Below are positions 38,601-49,071 of a DNA stretch of 64,000 nucleotides, one piece after another. The notes beneath the pieces are model-generated. The model saw nothing but the letters and a program-made list of their open reading frames with translations. It was not told the DNA's origin and did not search any database. The position numbers and the translations under genes were made by a program. Positions within the stretch are counted from its first letter, which is position 1; each line of letters opens with the position of its first letter. The stretch covers positions 62,001 to 126,000 of the forward strand of contig NZ_JAGGOL010000017.1 of the NCBI RefSeq assembly GCF_018614525.1, written 5' to 3'. Source of the DNA: Streptomyces sp. ISL-11 (lineage in GTDB: Bacteria; Actinomycetota; Actinomycetes; Streptomycetales; Streptomycetaceae).

Positions 38601-41600
38601 GCAGTGCGGTGAGGCGGCGGGCGACACGGCCGGCCTCGGCGGACGTGATCCGGTCGCCCCGGTAGGACAGCGCCCCGCTGAGCCTGCCGTCCTGATCGAC
38701 CAGGGTGACGGTGAGCGCGAACTTCGTCTCCCGCCGCCCGATGGGCTCCATGAGGGCGGGCGTGAGGGTGCCGTCACCGAGCGGGGCGGTGCGTCCCGTG
38801 AGCAGGTTCATGTTGAGCGTGACGTCGGCGTAGGGCGTGCGGCCCGGCTCGCGCGCCGGGTTCAGCCGCTCCACGACCTCCTCGAACGGCGCACCACGGT
38901 GCTCGAACGCGTCCAGCACCTCGGCGCGTACCGATCGCAGCAGGTCCAGCAGCGTCGCGTCGTCCGCCGGCCGCGACCGCAGCACCACCGTGTTCAGGCA
39001 CGGCCCGATCAAGCCGGCGAAACCGGCCCGGTCGCGGGTGGAGACCGGCACGGCGAAGGTGACGTCCCGGCGGCCGGTGGTCCGGTGCAGCACCGCCGCC
39101 AGAGCGGTGGCGGCGACCATGAACCACGACAGGCCGTGCTCCTGCTGCAACGGGTGCAGGCGGGCCGGCAGGTCGTCGGGCAGCGCCAGCGCGATCGCAC
39201 CGTGCGGCTCGGCATCGCCGGGTGCGGGCAGCGCGGCGTAGGGGGGTGCTCCGGCCAGGTGCCGGTCCCAGTACGCCAGGTCCGCGGCGCGCCCGGCGCT
39301 GCCGCGTTCGGCCTCTTGCGCGGCGGTGAAGTCGCGGTACTGGGCGGCCGGGGCGGGCGGGTCGACGCCTTCCTCGGCGGCCCGGTAGCACTGCTGGAGT
39401 TCTGTCAGGAGGGCGGGTATCGACTCGCCGTCGATGACGAGGTGGTGCAGGCACAGGAGCAGCATCCGGCCGCGGTCGCCGAGGTCGGCGAGGGCCGGGC
39501 GCAGCAGGCGGCCGGACGCCGGGTCGAACGGCTGGGCGGCCTGTTCCTCCACCCAGGCGCGGATGCCCGGGTCCGGGTCGGCGGCGTCGCGCAGGTCGAC
39601 GCGGTCCAGCGGCGGCGTCCAGGGGGCGCCGATGTGCTGGCGCAGGCGTCCGCCGTCCTCGGCGAAGGCGGTGCGCAGGATCTCGTGGCGGCCGACGAGC
39701 AGGGTCAGGGCCTGCTGCAACAGGTCGTGATCCAGTCCCTGAGGGGCCCGCCAGGCGAGCACGATGTTGTAGGCGGTGTCCTGGGCGAAGCGTTCGGAGA
39801 GCCAGACGCGCTCCTGGAATCCCGAGGCCGGCGGCGCGACGGCGGCCGTGTCGCCGGACCGCCGGGCCCGCGGCACGGGGGCTTTGCCGCCCTGTTCGTC
39901 CACGAGATCGGCGAAGTCCTGCAGACGAGGCCGCTCGAACAGCGCCCGTAGCGGCACGGTGACGCCGAAGCGGTCGCGGACCTGGCCCAGCAGACGGACG
40001 GCGAGCATCGAATGGCCGCCGAGGGCGAAGAAGGAATCATCGGCACCGACGCGCGGCAGGTCCAGCAGGGCCGCCCACAGGCCGGCCACCGCCTCGGCGG
40101 TGGGCGTGGCCGGGGCGCGTCCCTCGGGTGCCCGGAGCGCGACGGCCGCCGCGCGCAGGGCGTCCGGGTCGAGCTTGCCGTTGGCGGTCAGCGGCAGGGC
40201 GTCGACGGTGCGCAGGGCTCCGGGGATCATGTACTCCGGGAGCACCGCGCGCAGATGGGCGTACAGCTCGGCCGGTACCGGCGCCTCGCCACGGGGCAGC
40301 AGGTAGCCGACGAGGCGGTCGTCCTCCAGGAGCACAGCGGCGTCGGCGACGGCGGGATGCTCGCGCAGCCGGGCCTCGATCTCACCGGGCTCGATGCGGT
40401 AACCGCGCAGCTGGACCTGAGAGTCGGCGCGGCCGAGGAACTCCAGCACACCGTCCGGGCGGTAGCGGGCGAGGTCTCCGGTGCGGAAGAGCGGGCCGCG
40501 GCCGAAGGGGTTCGGCACGAAGCGTTCGGCGTCCAGCTCGGGCCGGTTGAGATAGCCCGCCGCGACCCCGGCACCGCCGACGTACATCTCCCCGACGGCG
40601 CCCACGGGCAGCAGCCGTCGCCCGGTGCGCGGATCCATGAGGTGGACGGAGGTGGTGGGGATCGGAGTGCCGATGACGCTGCTGCCGCTCCCGGCGTCGG
40701 CGCGGGTGACGGTGCGCGCCGTGACGTGCACCGTGGTCTCGGTGATGCCGTACATGTTGACCGGACGCACATGCGGGTGGCTGTCCAGCCACGGTGACAG
40801 CAGGGCGGGCGGCAGCGTTTCGCCGCCGAAGACGACATAGCGCAGGTGGTCGAGCGGGTCCGGGTCCTCCTGCTCGGCGGCCAGGAGCTGGCGGAACGCG
40901 CTGGGCGTCTGGTTGAGCACGGTCACCCGCTCGCGGCGCAGCAACCCCAGGAAGCGACGGGGGTCACGGGCGTCGTCCTCGCCGACGAGCACGACCCGGC
41001 CGCCGTGCGCGAGCCCGCAGAACAGCTCCCACACGGAGAAGTCGAAGGCGTAGGAATGGAACATCGTCCATACGTCCGCCGGGCCGAAGGAGAACGGGAA
41101 ACGGTCATTGCTGATCAGCCGGACCGCGTTGCGATGGGTGAGCACGACACCCTTGGGGCGGCCGGTGGTGCCCGAGGTATAGATGCAGTACGCGGGGGAG
41201 TCCGGACCGACCACGGGCAGCGAGGGACCGGGGCCGGCCGACGGATCATGCGCTCCGGCGGCCGCGAGCCCGGCCGGCGCGACGACCTCACCGGTGAACG
41301 CGGCCGGAACCGCCGCCGGTTCCGGCCACCCGTCAGGCCCGTCCGGCACGATCACCCACCGGGCGCCGGAGTCGGCCAGGATGAACTCCTTGCGCCCCTC
41401 CGGCAGAGCGGGATCCAGCGGCAGATACGCCGCGCCCGCCAGCAGCACCGCGAGCATCGCCTCGACCTGGGCCGCCCCGCGGGGGAGCAGCAGCGCCACC
41501 CGGTCACCGGGCAGCACGCCCCGGGCGACGAGCCCGGTCGCCAGCAGCCCGGCCCGCTCCAGCAGGTCGCGGTAGGTGTGGTGGGTCACGGTGGCGGTGG

Positions 41601-44600
41601 CGGCGTCGGTGAGCGCGGTGGCCTCGGGCCGCTGCTCGGCCCGCGCCCGCAACAGGCCCTGGAGGGTGGTCTCCGGGTACGTGGCGTCGGTGGCGTTCCA
41701 GACCGACAGCTGTGTCCGCCGCTCGTCGACGGTCAGCGGTTCGGCCGCGCCGATCGGCTCGTCCGGCGCGGTGAGCAGGGCGCGCATCAGCCGTGCGTAG
41801 TGCTCGGCCATCAGCCGCATCTGCGCGTCGTCGAAGTACAGCGCGTTGAACACCAGCCGGCCCGTGTCGCCCTGCCGGCCGGGCCGCACGAACAGGTGGA
41901 GGTCGTACTTGCCGTGGCCGCCGCCCGTCTCGAGCGTCCCGGCGGCGGTGCCGTCCGGCGCGGTGACGGACGTGGGCCCGTCCGCCCAGGTGAACAGCAC
42001 GTCGAACAGGGCCGTGCGGCTCATGTCCTTGGCCGGGTTCAGCCGCCGGACCAGCTCGTCGAACGGGGCCCGGTCGTGCTCTCTCGCGTTCGCCAGCTCC
42101 GCGGCGACCTGGGTGGCCAGCTCCTCGAACGAGGTGCCGACGGCGGGCCGCAGGCGCAGGGGCAGCAGATTGGCGAGCGGGCCGACCACCCGGCGGTCGC
42201 CGTCGCGGCGGCCGTTGTGGGCGACCCCCACCAGCATCTCCTCCTGGCCCGAGTACCAGCCGAGCAGGGCGGCGAACGCGGCGAGATGCACGTCCTCCCG
42301 GCTCAGGCCGTGCCGCTCGGCGAAGGCGGCCACCGGCAGGTCGTCCGGCAGCTCGACGGGGACGGCCCGCTCCTGGTAGACGTGGATCGCCGCGCGTGGA
42401 CACCGCTCCGGCAGGCGCAGCGGTTCGAAGTCCCCCCGCAGGGCCGCGGCCCGGGCGTCGAGGTCCTGTCGCCGGTCCTGCTCCGAGCCCGCGTCGAGCC
42501 AGTCCAGGTAGCTGCTGCCCGTGACGTCCGCGCCGCTCAGGGCGGCGAGCAGGTCCTCGGCGACGACGAGCAGTGCCGTGCGGTCGACCACCGCCTGGTG
42601 GCCGAGCAGGGCCAGCCACACCGTGCCTTCGGGTGAGGGCTGCGCGGCCACGCGCAGCAGCGGCCCCCGGCCGAGGTCGAACGGCTCCTGGGCCCACGCC
42701 CGGAGTGCCTCGGGTGCCTCCCCGGGCTCCTCGGCCGCCGTGTCGAACCATCGCGGCACCACCTGCGCCCGGGCGTGGACGCGCTGCACGGTCCGGCCCT
42801 CGGCCACCTGGAGGTCGGTACGCAGGGCCTCGTGCGCGGCGACGACCCGGTCCACCGCCTGCTGGAGGTGCGGGGCCGCGGGCGTGCGGTCCAGGCGCAG
42901 GAAGAGGGGCAGGTTGTGGTAGACGGGCGCGGTCGGGTAGACGGTGCCCTTCTCGAACTGGTCGATGAAGCCGATGCGTTCCTGGTGCGGCGACGCCGGG
43001 CGCAGGTCGTGGCCGGCGGGCCCGGCCGGGAGCGGATCCGTTCCGTCGCCGGGGCCCCGGGGTGAGGCCGGTTCCGCTGTCGCGCGGTCGTCCGCGGCTT
43101 CGTCGTAGCACGCGGACAGCTCGCTCAGGAAGACCCCGGCGGACTCGCCGTCCCACACCAGGTGATGCAGGCAGAGGAAGAGCACCTGTTCGCTCTCGCC
43201 CGTCTCCAGCAGCGTCGCCGTCAGCAGCCGGCCCTCGGCAGGAACGAAGCGGTGACCGGCGGCCCGGTCCAGCCAGTCCCGCAGCGCGGTGTCGCGGTCG
43301 TCGCGACCGCAGAGGTCGACGTGGGCGGGCCGGGGCCGCCACGGCTCGTCGACGTGCTGCCGCAGCAGCCCGCCGTGCTCGACGAAGCGGGTGCGCAGGA
43401 TCTCGTGCCGCGCGACCAGCAGCTCCAGGGCGCGGGCGAGGGTCTCCACCTCCAGCGGAGCGCCGGGGACGCGCCAGGCCAGCGGCACGTTGTAGGCACC
43501 GGTGCCGGGGTCGATCCGCTCGGCGAGCCAGATGCGCTGCTGGAAGCCGGCGGCGGGGAACGACCTGTCCTTCGCGGGCTGCGGTGCCCGCTCCGGCACG
43601 GCCGGGACGCCGTCCGCGGCGAGGTCCGGACAGGCGTCCGCGGTGGTGTCCGAGGGCGCCTCCCGGACACCGAGGTGGGCGGCGAAGTCCCGCAGCCGGG
43701 GATACTCGAACAGGGTCCGCAGCGGCACGTCGCGGCCCAGGCTCCCGGACACCGCGACCACCAGCGATTCGGCGAGCAGCGAGTGGCCGCCCAGCTCGAA
43801 GAACGAGTCGTCGGGCACGATCCCGTCGATGCCGAGCACCTCCTCCCACAGCCCGATCATGGCCGTGAGCGAGGGCGTGACCGCCTCGTCCGGGCCGGGC
43901 CGGCGCGCGGCGGCGGGCTGCTGGACCGTCTCCACGCGCAGCACGGGCGCCCGGCCGGCGAAACCGTCGCGTACGCGCGCGAGGACGTCGGCGACCGCCA
44001 CCGGCTCGTCGACGAGAAGCCGGGCGTGCAGGTCCGCCCCGCCGCCGGTGGGGGTCACCACGGCGCGTCGTACCGCCGGGTGCGTGGCGATCAGCGCCGC
44101 GACCCGGCGCGGCTCCACGGGCCCGTGCGCCGTGGCGACCCGGTCGGTGAGGTCGCCGACGGCGGCGTCCGGGTCGTCGGCGACGGCCTCCAGGACGGCT
44201 GTGTAGTCGTCGGCCAGCATCCGCAGCAAGGTCGCACCGACCGCGCCCGTCGGGTCCTTCCACAGCACGTGGGTGCCGCCGCTGTCCTCACGGACCATCA
44301 CCGCGAGCGTGTAGTCGGCGCTGCTCTCCATGCCGAGCAGGGTCAGGGCGCACTCCCGGCCGTCCGCGCGCAGCCGCAGGTCCCGCACGTCCACGTCCTC
44401 GCGCAGTCCGGCGTGCCAGTACTGGAAGACGGTCCGGTGGGTGCGGGCACGGGACTCCCAGCCGGTCAGTCCCGCCTCGCGCAGGATCGCCGGGAGCGGC
44501 AGCTCACCGTGGGCCATGGCATCGCGCAGTCCGGCGCGCAGGGTCCGGACCACGGTGGCGTACGAGTCCTCACCCCGCACCTGGTGCCGGACGGGCAGGG

Positions 44601-45495
44601 CGTTGACGAAGTAGCCGACCGTCTCCCGCGCGGCGGGGTCCACGCGGCCGTGGAACGGGATGGACGCCAGCAGGTCCTCCTGGCCGCAGTAGCGGCGCAG
44701 CAGGGCGAAATAGGCGCCGAAGAGCACCGTCACGTAGGACACGCCCAGTTCCCGGGCCCGGGCGCGCAGCCGCGTGGCGAGCTCCGGCGCCAGCGCGGTG
44801 TCCAGAACGGTGTAGCGGGGCTCCTCGACGGACGAGGGCAGATCGAGGACGGGCAGGTCGCCGCCCAGGGCCCCACGCCAGTAGGCGCGGTGGGCATCGC
44901 CGGCGGGGGTGTCGGTCAGCTCGCGGGAACGGGCCGCGAAGGCGGCGAGTACGGGACCGGGGCCGGCGACATCGAGCGGTTCCCCGGCGTAGGCACGGCG
45001 CAGCCGGTCGAGCAGGAGGAGGACCGAGGCGCCGTCGAAGACCAGGTGGTGGACGGAGGGGAGCAGTACGGTCCAGTCCGGGCCGTGCAGCACGTCGATC
45101 CGGGCCAGTGGCCCGCGCCGCAGGTCGAAGGGGCGCTGCCAGGCACGGCGTACCTCCTCCTCGAGGCCGCCGGTCACGGTGTGTTCGACGACGGGGACGG
45201 GCGGCGCGTCCGCCCAGCACAGGACCGGGCCGTCCGGTGTCCCGCCGATCCGGGCCCGCAGGTGCGGGTGGGCCTCGCCCACCGCGGCGACGGCCTGCCG
45301 GAGCCGGTCGACGTCCAGCGTGCCGCGGACGCGGAAGGGGGTGGGAATGATGTGGGTCCACTGGCCGGGGTCGAGCTTCCAGGAGACCCACATGGCCTCC
45401 TGGCCGACGGACAGCGGAATCTGCTGGACGCCCGGGTCGTGGACAGGGCGCGCGGGCACGGCGCGGGTGCTACCGGGGCCGGAGGTCGTGGTCAT
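35668..45495 (-). CDS. Three-module nonribosomal peptide synthetase with atypical domains
   Basis: This 3275-residue NRPS reads as follows. Module 1: condensation (HHLVFDG at about 149), then only a short remnant of an adenylation C-subdomain (about 455-535), then a carrier (Ser572). Module 2: the N-half of a condensation domain (HHLVWDG at 777) followed by a full-length one whose motif is degenerate (GHQAVVD at about 965), then adenylation (about 1305-1800) and carrier (Ser1829). Module 3: complete condensation (HHLVIDG at 2017), an extra condensation C-half (about 2332-2560) strongly resembling its predecessor, adenylation (core about 2780) and carrier (Ser3163). There is no thioesterase. 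The module 2 pocket reads D-F-W-N-V-G-M-V-H, nearly the threonine code. Module 3 reads D-A-W-L-M-V-A-V-I, probably hydrophobic, for example Leu-like. ATG has AAGGAG upstream. The carboxyl end presumably passes the chain to the PKS. Confidence 0.92.
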   Translation of the reverse strand: MTTTSGPGSTRAVPARPVHDPGVQQIPLSVGQEAMWVSWKLDPGQWTHIIPTPFRVRGTLDVDRLRQAVAAVGEAHPHLRARIGGTPDGPVLCWADAPPVPVVEHTVTGGLEEEVRRAWQRPFDLRRGPLARIDVLHGPDWTVLLPSVHHLVFDGASVLLLLDRLRRAYAGEPLDVAGPGPVLAAFAARSRELTDTPAGDAHRAYWRGALGGDLPVLDLPSSVEEPRYTVLDTALAPELATRLRARARELGVSYVTVLFGAYFALLRRYCGQEDLLASIPFHGRVDPAARETVGYFVNALPVRHQVRGEDSYATVVRTLRAGLRDAMAHGELPLPAILREAGLTGWESRARTHRTVFQYWHAGLREDVDVRDLRLRADGRECALTLLGMESSADYTLAVMVREDSGGTHVLWKDPTGAVGATLLRMLADDYTAVLEAVADDPDAAVGDLTDRVATAHGPVEPRRVAALIATHPAVRRAVVTPTGGGADLHARLLVDEPVAVADVLARVRDGFAGRAPVLRVETVQQPAAARRPGPDEAVTPSLTAMIGLWEEVLGIDGIVPDDSFFELGGHSLLAESLVVAVSGSLGRDVPLRTLFEYPRLRDFAAHLGVREAPSDTTADACPDLAADGVPAVPERAPQPAKDRSFPAAGFQQRIWLAERIDPGTGAYNVPLAWRVPGAPLEVETLARALELLVARHEILRTRFVEHGGLLRQHVDEPWRPRPAHVDLCGRDDRDTALRDWLDRAAGHRFVPAEGRLLTATLLETGESEQVLFLCLHHLVWDGESAGVFLSELSACYDEAADDRATAEPASPRGPGDGTDPLPAGPAGHDLRPASPHQERIGFIDQFEKGTVYPTAPVYHNLPLFLRLDRTPAAPHLQQAVDRVVAAHEALRTDLQVAEGRTVQRVHARAQVVPRWFDTAAEEPGEAPEALRAWAQEPFDLGRGPLLRVAAQPSPEGTVWLALLGHQAVVDRTALLVVAEDLLAALSGADVTGSSYLDWLDAGSEQDRRQDLDARAAALRGDFEPLRLPERCPRAAIHVYQERAVPVELPDDLPVAAFAERHGLSREDVHLAAFAALLGWYSGQEEMLVGVAHNGRRDGDRRVVGPLANLLPLRLRPAVGTSFEELATQVAAELANAREHDRAPFDELVRRLNPAKDMSRTALFDVLFTWADGPTSVTAPDGTAAGTLETGGGHGKYDLHLFVRPGRQGDTGRLVFNALYFDDAQMRLMAEHYARLMRALLTAPDEPIGAAEPLTVDERRTQLSVWNATDATYPETTLQGLLRARAEQRPEATALTDAATATVTHHTYRDLLERAGLLATGLVARGVLPGDRVALLLPRGAAQVEAMLAVLLAGAAYLPLDPALPEGRKEFILADSGARWVIVPDGPDGWPEPAAVPAAFTGEVVAPAGLAAAGAHDPSAGPGPSLPVVGPDSPAYCIYTSGTTGRPKGVVLTHRNAVRLISNDRFPFSFGPADVWTMFHSYAFDFSVWELFCGLAHGGRVVLVGEDDARDPRRFLGLLRRERVTVLNQTPSAFRQLLAAEQEDPDPLDHLRYVVFGGETLPPALLSPWLDSHPHVRPVNMYGITETTVHVTARTVTRADAGSGSSVIGTPIPTTSVHLMDPRTGRRLLPVGAVGEMYVGGAGVAAGYLNRPELDAERFVPNPFGRGPLFRTGDLARYRPDGVLEFLGRADSQVQLRGYRIEPGEIEARLREHPAVADAAVLLEDDRLVGYLLPRGEAPVPAELYAHLRAVLPEYMIPGALRTVDALPLTANGKLDPDALRAAAVALRAPEGRAPATPTAEAVAGLWAALLDLPRVGADDSFFALGGHSMLAVRLLGQVRDRFGVTVPLRALFERPRLQDFADLVDEQGGKAPVPRARRSGDTAAVAPPASGFQERVWLSERFAQDTAYNIVLAWRAPQGLDHDLLQQALTLLVGRHEILRTAFAEDGGRLRQHIGAPWTPPLDRVDLRDAADPDPGIRAWVEEQAAQPFDPASGRLLRPALADLGDRGRMLLLCLHHLVIDGESIPALLTELQQCYRAAEEGVDPPAPAAQYRDFTAAQEAERGSAGRAADLAYWDRHLAGAPPYAALPAPGDAEPHGAIALALPDDLPARLHPLQQEHGLSWFMVAATALAAVLHRTTGRRDVTFAVPVSTRDRAGFAGLIGPCLNTVVLRSRPADDATLLDLLRSVRAEVLDAFEHRGAPFEEVVERLNPAREPGRTPYADVTLNMNLLTGRTAPLGDGTLTPALMEPIGRRETKFALTVTLVDQDGRLSGALSYRGDRITSAEAGRVARRLTALLGALPSALRLPLDRLELDGPAAAAGEAGPLGLPGRRVQYRDFVAAQEAERGTARRAADLAHWAEHLEGAPEYTEFPAPAVPGPNGSVAVPLPADLLERMRPVQQAHGFSPYQLAAGALAALLHRWTGRDDVVFATPLAHRDHPGFAGLLGPCLNTVILRSRPAPDATLLDVLRSVRAEVLDAYEHGGAPFEEVVERLNPARRPGRTPYADVTLSLETEPGRPARLAGSPLARLPLAGDGAGHLGKLGLTVVLSLSGDTLGCRVAYRGDRYRRADVEQVAALFGRLLTVLPTALDTRVDALDLVGEEEEERLRGWEGGADAAPATSVPALVAHWVRHTPDAPAVTTAGGVLSYRDLHERARALAARIRPHLRAEDPVVALLFDRGEALVVAMLAAWYAGAAFCPVEPTAPAARVDALLADVDACAVLTADRQAAARLTATGATVLTLSGAGEPGAGPNGTRHAPDSPGEEAPAPGPEAVAYVVHTSGTTGEPKGVAVRHRSIAQLARWGQESFGLGPGDRIGWLLGVSFDATQWDVWSALASGSCVVPYEGPLAVTTLPRWLAERRVSVALLATPLAESVWAADPPLPHLRWMLVGAAALTRRPPRGTTYRVRNAYGPTESTVIALTHDLDAGDEGPLNTLGRPVAGTRVQVLDPYGRRCPAGVTGEIVLSGAGTAAGYWRRAELTRERFRPVGDGPGTAYRTGDRGRRLTDGTIEYLGRLDRQLKIRGYRIEPGEIEAELLRLPGVAAAVVHGDPLRSPSLVAYLVAGAGPRPVTAELLERLRSRLPSPMVPEAVVWLAALPLAPSGKVDTARLPRPGRADLPVAAARVAPSGGTEELIAGAWAEVLGLAEVGVHDNFFDLGGNSISLANLHALLVERLATELPLVALFEHPTVAAMARSLTGPPAPPTGSRNSALRERAARARQAASRRAAAPRPERARPAGQQTRANTAGGPAGEAGPVAPGRTPPPGVADDARA

Positions 45496-45513
45496 GTGCT
45501 GCTGCTCCTTGCG

Positions 45514-47328
45514 TCAGTGCCCGGCCGGGGCGGCGGCGTCGGCTTCGGCGACGAGGTCGTCGGAGAGGTGGTGCGGCCCGTCGGCGGCGAGCCAGGCGGA
45601 GCTCATGCCCGCGAAATCCGCGTCGTCGTCCCCTTCGCCGGACGCGGCGTGGTCGAGCCGGTGCCACAGACCGGCCAGGCGGTGACGGGCCGTGGTGCAG
45701 TACAGGTCGGCGAGCCGCTGCCCGTCGCCGTCGCCGTCGTCACCGGCCACCGCGCTCATGCGGGAGGCGCGGGCGAGGCAGGCCGACATGGCGAGCAGCT
45801 CACTGGTGATCCCCGAGAGGAGGACGATCACCCGCTGCCGGGCGATCAGATCGGCCTTGTCGGGGTGACGCCGGGCCAGATCGAGGCAGGTGCGGCCGAA
45901 CCGGTGGACCGCTTCGGCCACCGCGTCCAGGTGGGCGCGGTTGCGGACGGTCAGGACCGCGTCCCTGGGGTCCACGACGGGTGACGGGCCGGCTTCCAGC
46001 CCGGCCGCGTGGTCCGGCTCCGGGTAGTAGTACGACAGGATCCCGCGGCCCGCGATCCAGTTGTCGATCTGGAAGTCGACGCCGCCGGAGATCCGCATGT
46101 TGCGGACGTCGCGGACGGCTTGTTCGAGCGGGAGGGCGGGTGCGCCGCGCCGGGCCTTGCTGCGCGCGGTCTCGTACCCCTCCGCCGCCAGGACCGACAT
46201 CGTCCGGTCGGCGATCCGCCCGGCCGTGACCGAGCCGATGTTCTTGGCGGCGTTCTGCTCGAAGGCGAGGTTGCGGGGCAGCCCCAGGTCCTCGCTGAGC
46301 AGAGCGGCGCGGGCGACGCTCTCGATGGCGAACGTCTCGGACAGGGACTCGGCGAGCTGCCGCCGGATCTCCTCGTACTCTCCCAGCGGGCAGTCGTCGA
46401 TGGTGCGGCGGTTGATGAAGTCCCGGGACCAGCGCAGGCAGAGCTTGGCCACGGCGAGCGAGGGCGCGACGATCATGTGGAGGCGGCCGCGGACGACGAG
46501 CCGTGAGACGGCCGGGGTGAGCCGGGACCGGTGCTCGCCCTCGGCCTCGACGAGCTGGTGCCCGGCGGGCACCCGTACGTTGTCGAGGGTGATCCAGCCG
46601 TTGGGGAACCCCCTGATACCGGAGAACTCCTGCCACGCGCCGTTGCCGAAGCCGGGGGTGCCGGCTTCGACGAAGAACACCCGGTTGCGCTCGGCACCGT
46701 CCTCGACGACGGAGGCGGTCACACTGAACAGGGAGCCGACCGGGGCGTGGCCGACGAAGACCTTGTGCCCGTTGAGGACATACGCGGCGCCGCCGTCGAC
46801 CGGCTCGGCGGAGGTGAAGCGCCGCTGGTTGGCCGCCCCTTCGGGCTCGGTGTCGGCCGTGCCCGACAGCCCGCCGCCCACGACGTGCTTGTGCAGCAGT
46901 TCCTTGAGCGGGCCGTCGGGCACCACGGGCAGGAAGGCCGGGGCGCCGACGGAGTTCTCGATGCCCATGACCAGGGCGACGGGGAAGCACCAGCCGGCAG
47001 CGGCCTCGATCACGCGGAAGGTGTTGAAGTGGGACAGGCCGAGACCGCCGAGGTCCGGGCCGAGCTGGAGCCCGAGGTAGCCGTGGGAGCGCAGCTCGGC
47101 GAAGAGGCCGTCGGGCAGGCGCCCTTCGGCCTCCACGGCGGCCGGGTCCACACGCTCGCGGAGGAAGGCCCCGAGCGCGGCCACGGCCTCGTCCCCGCGG
47201 GCCTTGTCGGCGGCGTCCTGCTCGGGGAAGGGGTGGAGGAGGTCCCAGCGGAACCGGCCCTGGTAGAGCTCTTCCAGGAAGCTCGGCCGGTCGGGTTCGC
47301 TGATGAGGTTGCGCGTGCGCTGAGCCAC
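45514..47328 (-). CDS. Acyl-CoA dehydrogenase-like flavoprotein, candidate epoxyketone warhead enzyme
   Basis: This 604-residue protein is an acyl-CoA dehydrogenase homologue, longer than the usual ~400. Visible regions include LGLQLGPDLGGLGLSHFN, SGTADTEPEGAANQRRF, GHKVFVGHAP and a C-terminal helical bundle. At the site where many family members carry the catalytic Glu (IYEGT), this one has ISGGV, so ordinary dehydrogenation by that residue is unlikely. In epoxyketone pathways EpnF/EpxF, relatives of this family, decarboxylate, dehydrogenate and epoxidise a dimethyl beta-keto acid. The neighbouring C-methylating PKS makes the same role plausible here. GTG start at 47328. Function is inference from context. 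Confidence 0.75.
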   Translation of the reverse strand: MAQRTRNLISEPDRPSFLEELYQGRFRWDLLHPFPEQDAADKARGDEAVAALGAFLRERVDPAAVEAEGRLPDGLFAELRSHGYLGLQLGPDLGGLGLSHFNTFRVIEAAAGWCFPVALVMGIENSVGAPAFLPVVPDGPLKELLHKHVVGGGLSGTADTEPEGAANQRRFTSAEPVDGGAAYVLNGHKVFVGHAPVGSLFSVTASVVEDGAERNRVFFVEAGTPGFGNGAWQEFSGIRGFPNGWITLDNVRVPAGHQLVEAEGEHRSRLTPAVSRLVVRGRLHMIVAPSLAVAKLCLRWSRDFINRRTIDDCPLGEYEEIRRQLAESLSETFAIESVARAALLSEDLGLPRNLAFEQNAAKNIGSVTAGRIADRTMSVLAAEGYETARSKARRGAPALPLEQAVRDVRNMRISGGVDFQIDNWIAGRGILSYYYPEPDHAAGLEAGPSPVVDPRDAVLTVRNRAHLDAVAEAVHRFGRTCLDLARRHPDKADLIARQRVIVLLSGITSELLAMSACLARASRMSAVAGDDGDGDGQRLADLYCTTARHRLAGLWHRLDHAASGEGDDDADFAGMSSAWLAADGPHHLSDDLVAEADAAAPAGH

Positions 47329-47432
47329 GAGGGGGTCCTTTGCTGCCGTGCCCGGCCGGTATCGGCGGTACCGGGCTGCGGTCGACGTGTGTACGGGTCT
47401 CCCCGCGCACGGCGGGGGACGGCGGTCCGCGG

Positions 47433-49031
<1,599 letters not shown>

Positions 49032-49071
49032 GGTGGTGGACCTTCACTGGGGCGTGCGGCGGACGGGTGGG

